NCBI RefSeq assembly: GCF_014199625.1
Contig: NZ_JACHNY010000005.1
Location: 272,825-336,824, forward strand
Source of the DNA: Sphingomonas abaci
GTDB lineage: Bacteria; Pseudomonadota; Alphaproteobacteria; Sphingomonadales; Sphingomonadaceae
Length of the DNA: 64,000 nucleotides
Reading direction: 5' to 3'
The position numbers and the translations under genes are program-made. Under the pieces are notes generated by a model. That model was not told the DNA's origin. It saw only the letters and a list, made by a program, of their open reading frames with translations, and did no database searches. Of the stretch, positions 26,988 to 36,320 are shown piece after piece. The first letter of the stretch is position 1, and every line of letters starts with the position of its first letter.

Positions 26988-28058
26988 TCAGGCGTCCACC
27001 GTCACCACGCCGCGGCGGATCTGGTCCAGCTCGATGCTCTCGTAGAGCGCCTGGAAATTGCCGTTGCCGAAGCCTTCATTGCCCTTGCGCTGGATGATCT
27101 CGAAGAAGATCGGGCCGAACATGTTCTCGGTGAATATCTGGAGCAGGATGCCCTCTTCCTGCACGTCGCCGTCGATCAGGATGCGGTTCCTCTTCAGCCG
27201 ATCCAGGTCCTCGCCATGCCCGGGCACGCGCTTGTCCACCAGCTCGTAATAGGTCTCGATCGTGTCCTGCAACCGCACGCCGCGGTCGCGCAGCTTCTCG
27301 ACGGTCGCATAGATGTCGTCGGTGGTCAGGGCCAGGTGCTGGATGCCCTCGCCATTATAGTCGCGGATGAACTCCTCGATCTGGCTCTTGTCGTCCTGGC
27401 TCTCGTTCAGCGGGATGCGGATCGCCTTGTCTGGCGCGATCATCGCCTGGCTGAACAGGCCGGTCGCCTTGCCCTTGATGTCGAAGTACTTCTGCTCCTC
27501 GAAGCCGAAAATCTGATTGTAGAAGGCGGACCAGGTCCGCATCTGCCCGCGCCGGACGTTGTGCGTCAGGTGGTCGAGCAGGTCGAGCCCGACCGAATTG
27601 GCCGCCTCCGCCTCGGCCGCGCCGGGTTCCGCCTGCCAGTCGTCGTAGAGCGTGCCGGCCGCGCCGTGCCGGTCGACCAGATAGAGGAGCGAGCCGCCGA
27701 TGCCCTGGAGCACATAGGCTCCCGCGCCCAGCGCGCTGGCCGACGCGTCGGCGGCCTTCGCCCCGCGCGCCAGAGCCGCGTCGAACGCCCCCTTGGCGTC
27801 GGCGACGCGGAACGCCATGCCGTTCGCCGACGGGCCATGATCGCGACGGAAATCGGCGGCCTGGCCCTCGGCCATGCGGTTGAGCAGCAGGTTGATGCGG
27901 CCCTGCTTGTAGCGGACCACGTCGCGGGTCGGATGACGCGATGCGACGACGAAGCCGAGCTGCTCGAACTGGGCGGCCATGCGGTCGGGATCAGGCGACG
28001 TGAACTCGCAGAACTCGAATCCGTCCAGCCCCATCGGGTTGACGTCCATATGGTCCAT
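26988..28058 (-). CDS. hpd: 4-Hydroxyphenylpyruvate dioxygenase
   Basis: A 356-aa Fe(II) enzyme converting 4-hydroxyphenylpyruvate to homogentisate. The vicinal-oxygen-chelate fold is evident: N-terminal GLDGFEFCEFTSPDP, the iron-ligand block LDHLTHNVRRGQM (His), IQHLALTTDDIYATV (His), and the C-terminal TENMFGPIFFEIIQRKGNEGFGNGNF (Glu). The start at 28058 has GAGAGGA about 8 nt upstream. It is divergent from a MarR-type gene, with an operator between them, and feeds hmgA downstream. Family assignment is firm. Confidence 0.96.
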   Translation of the reverse strand: MDHMDVNPMGLDGFEFCEFTSPDPDRMAAQFEQLGFVVASRHPTRDVVRYKQGRINLLLNRMAEGQAADFRRDHGPSANGMAFRVADAKGAFDAALARGAKAADASASALGAGAYVLQGIGGSLLYLVDRHGAAGTLYDDWQAEPGAAEAEAANSVGLDLLDHLTHNVRRGQMRTWSAFYNQIFGFEEQKYFDIKGKATGLFSQAMIAPDKAIRIPLNESQDDKSQIEEFIRDYNGEGIQHLALTTDDIYATVEKLRDRGVRLQDTIETYYELVDKRVPGHGEDLDRLKRNRILIDGDVQEEGILLQIFTENMFGPIFFEIIQRKGNEGFGNGNFQALYESIELDQIRRGVVTVDA

Positions 28059-28083
28059 CGTCGCTATCCTCTCGCACCCAAAC

Positions 28084-28101
28084 TGGTATCCGTTGATACC
28101 A
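28084..28101. promoter_or_regulatory. Probable MarR operator between HPPD and marR genes
   Basis: TGGTATC (28084-28090) and GATACCA (28095-28101) are perfect 7-bp inverted arms with the 4-bp spacer CGTT, in the 87-bp divergent intergenic region. The size and symmetry fit a MarR dimer site. Direct control of both genes is inferred. Confidence 0.65.
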
Positions 28102-28145
28102 ACATCCGTCTTTGCGCGGGGGATGTCAACGGTTACGCTTCGGCC

Positions 28146-28595
28146 ATGACCACGCCGCTTCTCGTCCTGGACGACTTCCTCCCCTATCGTCTGTCCTTCA
28201 CCTCGAACCTGGTCAGCGACACGATCGCACGCGCCTATGAGTCGCTGTTCGGGCTCTCGATCCCGGAATGGCGGCTGGTGACGGTCGTGGCGGAAACGGG
28301 CGGTATCACCCAGGCCGCGATCGGCGTGCGGACGCGGATGGACAAGGTGACCGTCAGCCGCGCCGCGATCGCGCTGGTCGAGCGCGGGTTGATGGCGCGG
28401 ACGCCCAACGCGGAGGATCGCCGGTCGCACCTGTTGCGACTGACGCCCGAGGGCGAGTCGCTCTACGCGGCGGTCGCGCCCAAGGCGATCGAGCTGGAGC
28501 GTCGGATCTTCTCCGCCTTCCAGCCGGAGGAACTCGCGCAATTCGCGGCGATGCTCCGGCGGATCGACGAACGGGCGGTGTCGGCGGCGGGGTAA
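28146..28595 (+). CDS. MarR-family regulator of tyrosine catabolism
   Basis: A 149-aa winged-helix regulator. The core reads IPEWRLVTVVAETGGITQAA, then VTVSRAAIALVERGLMARTPN (recognition helix) and the wing DRRSHLLRLTPEG. It is divergent from the HPPD gene and separated by a clean palindrome. MarR-type genes next to HPPD often sense homogentisate or a related intermediate; that ligand is inference here. Confidence 0.87.
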   Translation: MTTPLLVLDDFLPYRLSFTSNLVSDTIARAYESLFGLSIPEWRLVTVVAETGGITQAAIGVRTRMDKVTVSRAAIALVERGLMARTPNAEDRRSHLLRLTPEGESLYAAVAPKAIELERRIFSAFQPEELAQFAAMLRRIDERAVSAAG

Positions 28596-28644
28596 GGATC
28601 GCTCCGCGTGAGGGGGGCGAGTTTGCCCCTTCTTACCCTACACT

Positions 28645-28748
28645 GTTCCCCGGCGAAGGCCGGGGCCCAGATGGGAAGCTTGTAGTGACGGAGCGCTGCC
28701 CGTCACCATCATCGTCCCCCGACTGGGCCCAGGCCTTCGCCGGGGAAC
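28645..28748. repeat. Long inverted repeat (REP-like) between marR and valS
   Basis: Arm 28645-28670 (begins GTTCCCCGGCGAAGG) and arm 28723-28748 are inverted copies of 26 bp with a single mismatch, 52 bp apart. Each arm also contains its own small CCCCGG/CCGGGG or GGCC palindrome. It lies between two convergent genes and could act as a bidirectional terminator. Sphingomonad genomes carry many such GC-rich repeats; this identity is from general knowledge only. Confidence 0.75.
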
Positions 28749-28770
28749 GGGATATGTGGAACGCTTGGGG

Positions 28771-31404
28771 CTAGCCCAGCCGCGTCAGCGCCGCCTGCAA
28801 CCGGGTCGCCTCGGCATCCTTGTCGGCGTGATCGGCGCGCGCCTTCTCCACCGCTTCCGGCTTGGCGCGCTCGACGAAGCTGGCATTGCTCAGGCGGCCG
28901 GCCAGCGCGTCGCGCTCCTTCGCCGCTGCGGCGATCGCCTTGGTCAGGCGGGCGCGCTCGGCCTCCAGGTCGATGACGCCGGCGAGCGGCAGGACGAAGG
29001 TCGCCTCGTCGACCACCACCTGCGCGGCGCCGCCGCTCGGCTCCTCCGCGCCGCCCGCGATCAGGTCGACGCGCGCCAGTCGCGCCAGCACCGCCGCCTG
29101 CCGCGCGAGGCGCGCCTGCGTCTCCTCGCCCGCGTCGCGGACGTGGAGCGGCAGGCGCGCGCCCGGCGGCACGTTCAGCTCGGTCCGCGCGGCGCGGATC
29201 TCCGAGACCAAGCGGATCAGCCAGTCGATCTCGCGGCTCGCCTCCGGGTTCAGGCTGCGCGCATCGGGCTGCGGCCAGTGGCCGACGATCAGGTCATGCT
29301 CGCGCTCGGCCAGGCCATGCCACAATTCCTCGGTGATGAAGGGCATGAACGGGTGGAGCAGCGCCAGGATCTGGTCGAGCGTCCAGCCCGCGACCGCCTT
29401 GGTCTCGTCGTCGATCTGGCCCTTGATCAGCTCCAGATACCAGTCGCAGAAGCGACTCCAGACGAACTGGTAGATTGCGTTCGCCGCCGCGTCGAAGCGC
29501 AGTTCGGCGAGCGCCAGGTCGACCGCCTGCACCGTCGCGACGCATTCGGCGATGATCCACTGGTTCACCGCATGGGTCGCGGCCGGCGGCTCCAGCGTCG
29601 ACGAACCGCCGATGCCATTGCCCTGCGCGAAGCGGGCGGCGTTCCACAATTTGGTGGCGAAGTTGCGATAGCCCTCGACCCGGCGCTCATCCATCTTGAT
29701 GTCGCGGCCCTGGCTTTCCATCGCCGCCATGAAGAAGCGCAGCGCGTCGGCGCCATAGGTGTCGATCAGGCCGAGCGGATCGACCGTGTTGCCCTTGGAC
29801 TTGGACATCTTGGCGCCGTCGGCGGCGCGGACCAGCCCGTGCAGATAGAGTTTGCGGAACGGCACCTCCTTCAGGAAATGCATCCCCTGCATCATCATCC
29901 GCGCATTCCAGAAGAACAGGATGTCGAAGCCGGAGATCAGCACGTCATTGGGGTAGCGACCGCCCAGCGTCGGGTCCGCGTCGTTCGGCCAGCCGAGCGT
30001 CGCGAACGGCCACAACGCCGAGGAGAACCAGGTGTCGAGCACGTCCGGATCGCGGATCAGCGCCACGCCCTCGCCCGCCTGCGCCTGCGCCTCCTCCTCG
30101 GTCTCGGCGACATAGGCCCTGCCCTCGCCGTCGAACCAGGCGGGGATCTGGTGGCCCCACCAGAGCTGGCGGCTGACGCACCAGGGCTGGATATTCTCCA
30201 TCCAGTTGAAGAAGGTCTTCTCCCAGCTCTTCGGGACAAGCTGGATATCGCCATCGCGCACCGCCGCGATCGCCGGCTGCGCCAGCGTCTGGGCGTCGAC
30301 ATACCATTGATCGGTCAGCCAGGGTTCGATCACCACGCCCGAGCGGTCGCCATAGGGGGTCTGGATCACCCGATCCTCGACCCGCTCCAGCGCGCCGGCT
30401 TCCTCCAGCAGCGCGACGATCCGCTTGCGCGCGTCCGCCCGATCCAGGCCGATCAGTTCGTCGGGGACCAGCTTGTCGGCGGTCTGCACGATCTCGCCGC
30501 GCGCGCCGAGCATGTTGAGCATGTCGCGCGCTTCGATCCCGGCGCGGCGGCCGACCTCGAAATCGTTGAAGTCATGACCCGGCGTAATCTTCACCGCGCC
30601 CGAACCCAGCGCCGGGTCGGCATGTTCGTCCGCCACGATCGGGATCAGCCGGCCGGTGATCGGCAGGCGCACCTGTCGGCCGACCAGCGCGGTGTACCGC
30701 GTGTCCTCCGGGTTCACCGCCACCGCCATGTCGGCCAGCATCGTCTCCGGCCGGGTGGTGGCGACCGAGATGGTGCCGCTGCCGTCCGCCAGGGGATAGG
30801 TCAGGTGCCAGAACTTGCCCTGGATTTCGCGCGTTTCGACCTCCAGGTCGCTGATCGCGGTGCCCAGGCCCGGGTCCCAATTGACCAGCCGCTTGTCACG
30901 ATAGAGCAGGCCCTGGCGGTGCAGCTCGACGAACACCTTGATCACGGCGGCCGAGAAGCCCTCGTCCATCGTGAACCGCTCGTTCGCCCAGTCCATCGAA
31001 CAGCCCAGGCGACGGAGCTGGCGGGTGATGGCGCCGCCGCTCTCCGCCTTCCATTCCCACACCTTCTCGACGAAGCGCTGGCGGCCCATCGCGGTGCGCT
31101 TCTGCCCGTCCTTGGCCAGGTTGCGCTCGACGACCATCTGCGTCGCGATGCCGGCATGGTCGGTGCCGACCACCCACATCGCATCCCGGCCCTTCAGTCG
31201 GGCATGGCGGGTCAGAATGTCCTGGAGCGTGTTGTCGAGCGCGTGGCCGATATGCAGGCTGCCGGTGACGTTGGGCGGCGGGTTGACGATCGTCCAGGGC
31301 TCCGCGCCCGGCCGGTCGGGGCGGAACAGGCCATTCTCCTCCCAATGCCGATACCAGCGGGATTCCATGTCGGCGGGGTCGAAGGTCTTGGGAAGCTCGG
31401 TCAT
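28771..31404 (-). CDS. valS: Valyl-tRNA synthetase
   Basis: An 877-aa class I synthetase charging tRNA-Val. The HIGH motif is at residues 51-54 ([15 protein letters not shown]), KMSKS near 530 ([10 protein letters not shown]), and the CP1 editing domain between them contains [21 protein letters not shown] and [10 protein letters not shown]. The C-terminal coiled-coil arm, rich in Glu/Lys/Ala ([25 protein letters not shown]...), is intact. The length is normal. It stands alone, convergent with marR. Confidence 0.97.
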   Translation of the reverse strand: MTELPKTFDPADMESRWYRHWEENGLFRPDRPGAEPWTIVNPPPNVTGSLHIGHALDNTLQDILTRHARLKGRDAMWVVGTDHAGIATQMVVERNLAKDGQKRTAMGRQRFVEKVWEWKAESGGAITRQLRRLGCSMDWANERFTMDEGFSAAVIKVFVELHRQGLLYRDKRLVNWDPGLGTAISDLEVETREIQGKFWHLTYPLADGSGTISVATTRPETMLADMAVAVNPEDTRYTALVGRQVRLPITGRLIPIVADEHADPALGSGAVKITPGHDFNDFEVGRRAGIEARDMLNMLGARGEIVQTADKLVPDELIGLDRADARKRIVALLEEAGALERVEDRVIQTPYGDRSGVVIEPWLTDQWYVDAQTLAQPAIAAVRDGDIQLVPKSWEKTFFNWMENIQPWCVSRQLWWGHQIPAWFDGEGRAYVAETEEEAQAQAGEGVALIRDPDVLDTWFSSALWPFATLGWPNDADPTLGGRYPNDVLISGFDILFFWNARMMMQGMHFLKEVPFRKLYLHGLVRAADGAKMSKSKGNTVDPLGLIDTYGADALRFFMAAMESQGRDIKMDERRVEGYRNFATKLWNAARFAQGNGIGGSSTLEPPAATHAVNQWIIAECVATVQAVDLALAELRFDAAANAIYQFVWSRFCDWYLELIKGQIDDETKAVAGWTLDQILALLHPFMPFITEELWHGLAEREHDLIVGHWPQPDARSLNPEASREIDWLIRLVSEIRAARTELNVPPGARLPLHVRDAGEETQARLARQAAVLARLARVDLIAGGAEEPSGGAAQVVVDEATFVLPLAGVIDLEAERARLTKAIAAAAKERDALAGRLSNASFVERAKPEAVEKARADHADKDAEATRLQAALTRLG

Positions 31405-31461
31405 GCCGCCGCTTTAGACGGAGGCGAGCGGGTTCGTCACCTCCCCTCTTGACCGTCCAGC

Positions 31462-31488
31462 GGAACGCCGCACGGGGGCGGGCGGTTG
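31462..31488 (+). promoter_or_regulatory. Candidate ECF (EcfG-like) promoter
   Basis: GGAAC at 31462-31466, then 16 bp, then CGGTT at 31483-31487. This approaches the alphaproteobacterial general-stress consensus GGAAC-N16/17-CGTT. The predicted start near 31494 would leave a short leader with AAGGAG at 31498-31503 before the small gene. One insertion away from consensus; suggestive only. Confidence 0.3.
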
Positions 31489-31510
31489 GACCGTCTGAAG
31501 GAGCCAGGCG

Positions 31511-31663
31511 ATGGACGACCCGATCAAGCCGACCCAAGACACGAAGGACCCCAACCTCTCCACCGAGCATCAGCGCGACGGCGATGCCCGGCGACCCTCC
31601 GACACGCTCGACAAGGGCCAGCCGGACCAGGAGACGATCCCGCGCAAATCCTCGCTGACCTGA
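31511..31663 (+). CDS. Small hydrophilic protein (50 aa), function unknown
   Basis: A 50-aa ORF beginning MDDPIKPTQDTKD and ending RKSSLT, rich in Asp, Lys, Gln and Pro, with no hydrophobic segment; it is probably disordered. AAGGAG lies 7 nt upstream of ATG 31511, a well-placed ribosome binding site. It is divergent from valS and converges with the deacylase gene, whose stop lies 5 bp away. The composition resembles small stress-linked proteins seen in sphingomonads. No function is assigned. Confidence 0.6.
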   Translation: MDDPIKPTQDTKDPNLSTEHQRDGDARRPSDTLDKGQPDQETIPRKSSLT

Positions 31664-31667
31664 CCGA

Positions 31668-32564
31668 TCAGCCCAGCGCCTCGGCAAGGGTCAGGATCGA
31701 ATCGACGTGCCGGCGCGCGATCGCCAGCACGTCGTCGCCATAGCCGCCGCCGACCGTCGTCGCGAGCGGCACGCCCCGCCGCTTCGCCAGGCCGGCGACC
31801 AGTCGCTCGCGCGCCGCCAGTCCATCCAGCGACAGGGCCAGCCGCCCCAGCCGATCCCCGGCGAACGGATCGACGCCTGCCTGGTAGAGGATGAGATCCG
31901 GCCCATGATCGTCGAGCAGCGGCGACAGCGTCCGCTCCAGCGTCGCCAGATATTCGTCGTCCCCCACGCCGTCGGGCAGGCCCACGTCCAGCGTCGAGCG
32001 CGCCTTGCGGGCCGGGAAGTTCTTCTCGGCATGGATCGAATAGGTCGCGATCTCCGGCCGTCCGGCAGTGAGCGCGGCGGTGCCGTCGCCCTGATGGACG
32101 TCGACATCGACGATCAGGAGACGCCGGACGGCGCGTTCCTCGACCAGCCGGATCGCCGCCACCGCCAGGTCGTTGAACACGCAATAGCCCGCACCCGTAT
32201 CGTGCAACGCGTGATGGCTGCCCCCAGCCGTGTTGGCGGCGAAGCCCCGGGCCAGCGCCAGCGTCGCCGCGGCCCAGGTCCCGCCTGGCACCATCGCCGC
32301 GCGCCGCGCCACCACCTCCGTCACCGGGAAGCCGATCCGCCGCGTCTTGGCCGCCGGCACGCGCGCCTCCAGCACCTCGGCGACATAATCGGGATCGTGC
32401 GTCGCCTCCAGCCAGCGGACCGGCATCGCCTCGGGCTGATGCCATTCGACCCGCCCGCCCTCCGCCAGCAGCAGATCGCGGATCGCACCGTTCTTGCCCC
32501 AGCGATAGGTGGAGCGGGCCGGCGCCTCGGTGACATAGGCGGGATGATGGACGACGGGGATCAC
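31668..32564 (-). CDS. Histone-deacetylase-family amide hydrolase
   Basis: A 298-aa zinc-dependent deacetylase-like enzyme of the class II HDAC/acetoin-utilisation superfamily. Active-site landmarks are present: GGSHHALHD (paired His), GAGYCVFNDLAVAA, and DVDVHQGDGTA with the zinc-binding Asp and His. A later LYQAGVDPFAGDRLG carries the second zinc Asp. Bacterial members hydrolyse acetylated polyamines, amides or lysines; the substrate is not known here. Divergent from an esterase gene. Confidence 0.88.
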   Translation of the reverse strand: MIPVVHHPAYVTEAPARSTYRWGKNGAIRDLLLAEGGRVEWHQPEAMPVRWLEATHDPDYVAEVLEARVPAAKTRRIGFPVTEVVARRAAMVPGGTWAAATLALARGFAANTAGGSHHALHDTGAGYCVFNDLAVAAIRLVEERAVRRLLIVDVDVHQGDGTAALTAGRPEIATYSIHAEKNFPARKARSTLDVGLPDGVGDDEYLATLERTLSPLLDDHGPDLILYQAGVDPFAGDRLGRLALSLDGLAARERLVAGLAKRRGVPLATTVGGGYGDDVLAIARRHVDSILTLAEALG

Positions 32565-32614
32565 GCCCCCTAATTAGGGTGCCGATCGCCTGGCCCAAGC
32601 CCCTTCGGAGGATC

Positions 32615-33574
32615 ATGACCGAGACGCCCTTCGTCCGACCCGACGTCGCCAAGTTCCTGGAGTATCTGGAATCCACCCCCAGTCCCCGGCTCCACCAGCT
32701 CGCCCCGGCCGAAGCGCGGGGACTGGTGCGAGCGATGCAGGGCGTCGCCGACCTGCCCGCCCCGCCGCTGGCGACGGTGCGGGACTTCGCCATTCCCGGC
32801 CCCGGCGGGCCGATCCCCGCCCGACTCTACGACGCGCAGGAGACGCGCGGGCCCGGCCCCGTGCTGTTGTTCCTGCACGGCGGCGGCTGGGTGGTCGGCG
32901 ACATCGCCAGCTACAACAGCCCGTGCGCGGAACTGGCGCGCCTGCTCCACCTGCCGGTGGTCGCGATCGACTATCGCCTCGCCCCCGAACATGCCTGGCC
33001 CGCCGCGCCCGAGGATTGCGAGGCGGCTGCCCGCTGGATCGCCGGCAGCCCCGACGCACTCGGCCTCGCCGTCACCGGCCTGGTGCTGTGCGGCGACAGC
33101 GCGGGTGGCAATCTGACCATTGTCACCGCGCTGGCGCTGCGCGACGCACCGGCGGCGGTGCCGGTGCTGGTCCAGGCGCCGCTCTATCCGGCGACCGACA
33201 TGGTCGGCGATTATCCCTCCGCCGACCTGTTCGCCGACGGCTATCTGCTGACCCGCGACACGATGCGCTGGTTCGGCCAGTCCTATGCACCCGATCCGGC
33301 CGACCGCCGCGCCTCGCCGCTGCTCCACGACCTGGCGGGCCTGCCGCCGGCGGTGATCGTCACCGCCGGGCTCGACCCGATCCGCGACCAGGGCCGCGCC
33401 TATGCCGCGGCGCTGGCCGTGGCGGGCGTCCCCGTCACCTATCGCGAAGCGGCAGGCACCCTCCACGGCTTCCTCCAGCTCCGCCGCGCCATCCCGTCGA
33501 GCGTCGCCGACGTTGCCGGGTATGTCGACGCCTTGAGAGCCGCCATCGTCGAAGCGGAAGGAGCACGGGCATGA
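32615..33574 (+). CDS. Alpha/beta hydrolase, hormone-sensitive-lipase type esterase
   Basis: A 319-aa carboxylesterase of family IV (HSL). The oxyanion motif [10 protein letters not shown] and the nucleophile elbow GDSAGGN (Ser) are present; the Asp of the triad is in [11 protein letters not shown] and the His in GTLHGF. GGAGG precedes ATG 32615 by 4 nt. Its stop overlaps the start of rppH (ATGA), so the two genes are translationally coupled. Substrates are short acyl esters in general; a specific one cannot be named. Confidence 0.88.
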   Translation: MTETPFVRPDVAKFLEYLESTPSPRLHQLAPAEARGLVRAMQGVADLPAPPLATVRDFAIPGPGGPIPARLYDAQETRGPGPVLLFLHGGGWVVGDIASYNSPCAELARLLHLPVVAIDYRLAPEHAWPAAPEDCEAAARWIAGSPDALGLAVTGLVLCGDSAGGNLTIVTALALRDAPAAVPVLVQAPLYPATDMVGDYPSADLFADGYLLTRDTMRWFGQSYAPDPADRRASPLLHDLAGLPPAVIVTAGLDPIRDQGRAYAAALAVAGVPVTYREAAGTLHGFLQLRRAIPSSVADVAGYVDALRAAIVEAEGARA

Positions 33575-34086
33575 CCGCCCTGCCCTATCGCCCCTGTGCC
33601 GGCATCATGCTGATCGACCGCCACGGCCGCGCCTTTGTCGGACAGCGGATGGATTCGACGCTGGAGGCCTGGCAGATGCCGCAAGGCGGGATCGATCCCG
33701 GCGAGGACCCGCTCGCCGCCGCGACCCGCGAACTCTGGGAGGAGACCGGCGTCGCCAGCGACATGGTGGAATTCATCGCCGCGCCCGACCAGGAGTTCTT
33801 CTACGACCTGCCGGAGGACTTGATCGGCAAGGTGTGGAAGGGCAAGTGGCGTGGGCAGCGGCAACGCTGGTTCCTGTTCCGCTTCCTGGGCGAGGACGGC
33901 GATATCGACATCGCCACGCCGCATCCCGAATTCCGTAGCTGGCGCTGGATCGATCCGGCGGAGCTGCCGCGCCTGGTGGTGCCGTTCAAGCGCGCCTTGT
34001 ACGAAGCGGTGCTCGCCGCTTTCCGACCGTATCTCAATACGCAAATTGGTATCGAAGCGGTTTCCCAGTCGGATCGCCCGCGCTAG
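33571..34086 (+). CDS. rppH: RNA 5'-pyrophosphohydrolase
   Basis: A 171-aa Nudix enzyme that removes pyrophosphate from mRNA 5' ends and so starts decay. The N-terminal [21 protein letters not shown] and [14 protein letters not shown] lead into a complete Nudix box (REL WEETG). The [10 protein letters not shown] and PEFRSWRW blocks are typical of RppH/NudH. It overlaps the esterase stop by 4 bp (ATGA). Family assignment is firm; the activity is inferred from the strong motif match. Confidence 0.92.
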   Translation: MTALPYRPCAGIMLIDRHGRAFVGQRMDSTLEAWQMPQGGIDPGEDPLAAATRELWEETGVASDMVEFIAAPDQEFFYDLPEDLIGKVWKGKWRGQRQRWFLFRFLGEDGDIDIATPHPEFRSWRWIDPAELPRLVVPFKRALYEAVLAAFRPYLNTQIGIEAVSQSDRPR

Positions 34087-34095
34087 GAACGGGTC

Positions 34096-35061
34096 GTGTT
34101 TGCTGTCCTGTTTTCCGCCCTGGCGTCGGTGACCGTGCCGGCGGCCCCCGTGCCGGCTGTCGCCGCGCCCGCCCCGCCCTCACCCGCTCCCGCCCAGGCC
34201 GATGGCGGCCTGTCGGCGGGCGGGCAGATGATCCCGGAGAATATCCGGGCGATGCTGGATGCCGCGATCGAATCGGGCAACGACGGCGAAGTGTCGACCA
34301 TCGTCAAATATGCCCGCGCCGCCGATCCGATGAGCGGCGACGCGGTGCTGGCGATCGCGCAGAAATGGCGCGACGATCGTGAGGCGCAGCGACGGCAGGT
34401 CATCCGCCAGGCCGGCTTTCTCAACCTGTGGAAGGGCCGCGCCGAGCTGGGCGGCTTCATCACCACCGGCAATTCGGAAACCAAGGGCGGGAGCATCATC
34501 CTCGACGCCTCGCGCGAGGGGCTGCAATGGCGTCACAAGTTTCGCGCTCAAGCCGATTTCCAGGAGAGCCTGGGCGTCACCACGCGCGAACACTATCTTC
34601 TGTCCTACGAACCCAACTACAAGTTCGGCGAGCGTGCCTATGTCTATGGCGCCTCACAATATGAGAGCGACCGGTTCCTGGGCTATTACAACCGTCTCTC
34701 CGCTTCGACGGGCCTGGGGTACAGTGCGATCAAGCGCAGCAACCTGCAACTCGACGTCGAGCTCGGACCGGGTTTCCGCCATACCGAGTTCACCGACGAC
34801 AAGGTCGAGTCGAGTCTCGCCGGCCGTGGCTCGGTCGATTTCCGCTGGCGCATCCTGAGCGGCCTGTCGCTGACCCAAAATGCCTCGGCCTATGTCCAGA
34901 AGTACAACAGCACGGTGAACGGCACCACGGCGGTCAACGCCAAGCTGATGGGGCCGTTGTCCGCCGCGCTTTCCTATAATTTCCAGTATGAAAGCCAGCC
35001 GCCCGCCGGCCGCCAGACCACCGATACGATCACCCGCGCCTCGCTGGTCTACGCCTTCTGA
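34096..35061 (+). CDS. DUF481 outer-membrane beta-barrel protein
   Basis: A 321-aa exported protein starting at GTG 34096 with AGGA 7 nt upstream. After an N-terminal signal and a Pro/Ala-rich stretch comes a helical segment, then the DUF481 barrel: RAELGGFITTGNSETKGG, alternating strands such as YLLSYEPNYKFGERAYVYG, and a C-terminal aromatic Phe as in outer-membrane proteins. The family is salt-inducible (YdiY-like) in some bacteria; the function is unknown. It lies 9 bp after rppH and may be cotranscribed. Confidence 0.82.
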   Translation: MFAVLFSALASVTVPAAPVPAVAAPAPPSPAPAQADGGLSAGGQMIPENIRAMLDAAIESGNDGEVSTIVKYARAADPMSGDAVLAIAQKWRDDREAQRRQVIRQAGFLNLWKGRAELGGFITTGNSETKGGSIILDASREGLQWRHKFRAQADFQESLGVTTREHYLLSYEPNYKFGERAYVYGASQYESDRFLGYYNRLSASTGLGYSAIKRSNLQLDVELGPGFRHTEFTDDKVESSLAGRGSVDFRWRILSGLSLTQNASAYVQKYNSTVNGTTAVNAKLMGPLSAALSYNFQYESQPPAGRQTTDTITRASLVYAF

Positions 35062-35117
35062 TCCGACGCCGGGCGCGGGATTTGCGCGCGCACCCCGGTT
35101 ACGGCTACACCGGCGGG

Positions 35118-36320
35118 ATGAGGGGACATGGGGGCCGGGAACGGTCGATAGTGGAACGCGCGGGCGACGCGCCGATGCTGGCGCAGGTGGAACACTGGGC
35201 GTCGGTCAACAGCGGTACGCGCAATCTCGCCGGGCTCGCGACCATGGCGGACTTGCTTGCCGACGCCTTCGCCGTGCTGCCCGGCGACATCGCGCTGGTC
35301 GCGCCGGAGCCGGTGGAGACGGTGGGCGGGGACGGCGTCGCCACTCCGATCGATCATGGCCGTCACCTGCTGCTCTCCGTCCGCCCCGCGGCGGACCGGC
35401 GGCTGCTGTTCACCGGCCATATGGACACGGTCTATCCGGTCGACCATCCCTTCCAGGCGCTGTCATGGCGCGCGCCCGGCGAGCTGGTCGGTCCCGGCGT
35501 TGCCGATATGAAGGGCGGGCTTGCTGTGCTGCTCGCCGCGCTGACCGCCGTCGAGGCGGCCGGGGTGGCGATCGGCTACGACGTGCTGATCAACTCCGAC
35601 GAGGAAACCGGGTCGCTTGCCTCGCGTGCGCTGATCGAGCGATGCGCGCGCGGCAAGCTCGCCGCGCTCACCTATGAACCCGCCCTGCCCGACGGCACCC
35701 TGGCCGGGGCGCGCGGCGGCACCGGCAATTTCTCGATCGTGGTGCGCGGACGCAGCGCCCATGCCGGCCGCAATCCCGAGGAGGGTCGCAACGCGCTGGT
35801 CGCCGCCGCCGCCCTGGCAGTGCGGCTGGCGGCGGCGGCGGTGCCGGGGCTGACCGTCAATCCGGCGCGGATCGATGGCGGCGGCCCGAACAATGTCGTG
35901 CCCGACCTCGCCATCCTGCGCGTGAATTTCCGCCCGCGCCATGCCGGCGCGATCGCCGCCGCCCAGGCCGCGCTCGACGGGGCCGCTGCCGCTATCCGCG
36001 CCGATCACGACGTGCAGGTCGCCGTGCATGGCAGCTTCAACCGCCCGCCCAAGCCGGTGGATGATGGCGCCGCCCGGCTGTTCGCGCTGGTCGAGCGCTG
36101 CGGCGCCGATCTGGGCCTCGCTATCGCCCGGCGCGACACCGGCGGCGTGTGCGATGGCAACAATATCGCGGCGGCCGGCGTGCCGGTGATCGATACGATG
36201 GGCGTGCGCGGCGGCGCGATCCATTCGCCGGACGAATATCTGCTGGTCGACAGCCTGGCCGAACGCGCCGGCCTGTCGGCGCTCACCATCCTGCGGCTCG
36301 CAGAGGAAGGACTGGCGTGA
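35118..36320 (+). CDS. M20-family metallopeptidase/deacylase of the ast operon
   Basis: A 400-aa zinc hydrolase of the ArgE/DapE/CPG2 group. The metal-binding landmarks are clear: FTGHMDTVYPV (His, Asp), GPGVADMKGG (Asp), NSDEETGS (catalytic Glu pair), and a late GGVCDGNNIAAAG. It precedes astA with a GTGA overlap, so it probably acts in arginine succinylation catabolism, perhaps as a replacement for astE (desuccinylase). This is inference: astE proper is a different family. The start is uncertain: GTG 35151 is an alternative. Confidence 0.8.
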   Translation: MRGHGGRERSIVERAGDAPMLAQVEHWASVNSGTRNLAGLATMADLLADAFAVLPGDIALVAPEPVETVGGDGVATPIDHGRHLLLSVRPAADRRLLFTGHMDTVYPVDHPFQALSWRAPGELVGPGVADMKGGLAVLLAALTAVEAAGVAIGYDVLINSDEETGSLASRALIERCARGKLAALTYEPALPDGTLAGARGGTGNFSIVVRGRSAHAGRNPEEGRNALVAAAALAVRLAAAAVPGLTVNPARIDGGGPNNVVPDLAILRVNFRPRHAGAIAAAQAALDGAAAAIRADHDVQVAVHGSFNRPPKPVDDGAARLFALVERCGADLGLAIARRDTGGVCDGNNIAAAGVPVIDTMGVRGGAIHSPDEYLLVDSLAERAGLSALTILRLAEEGLA

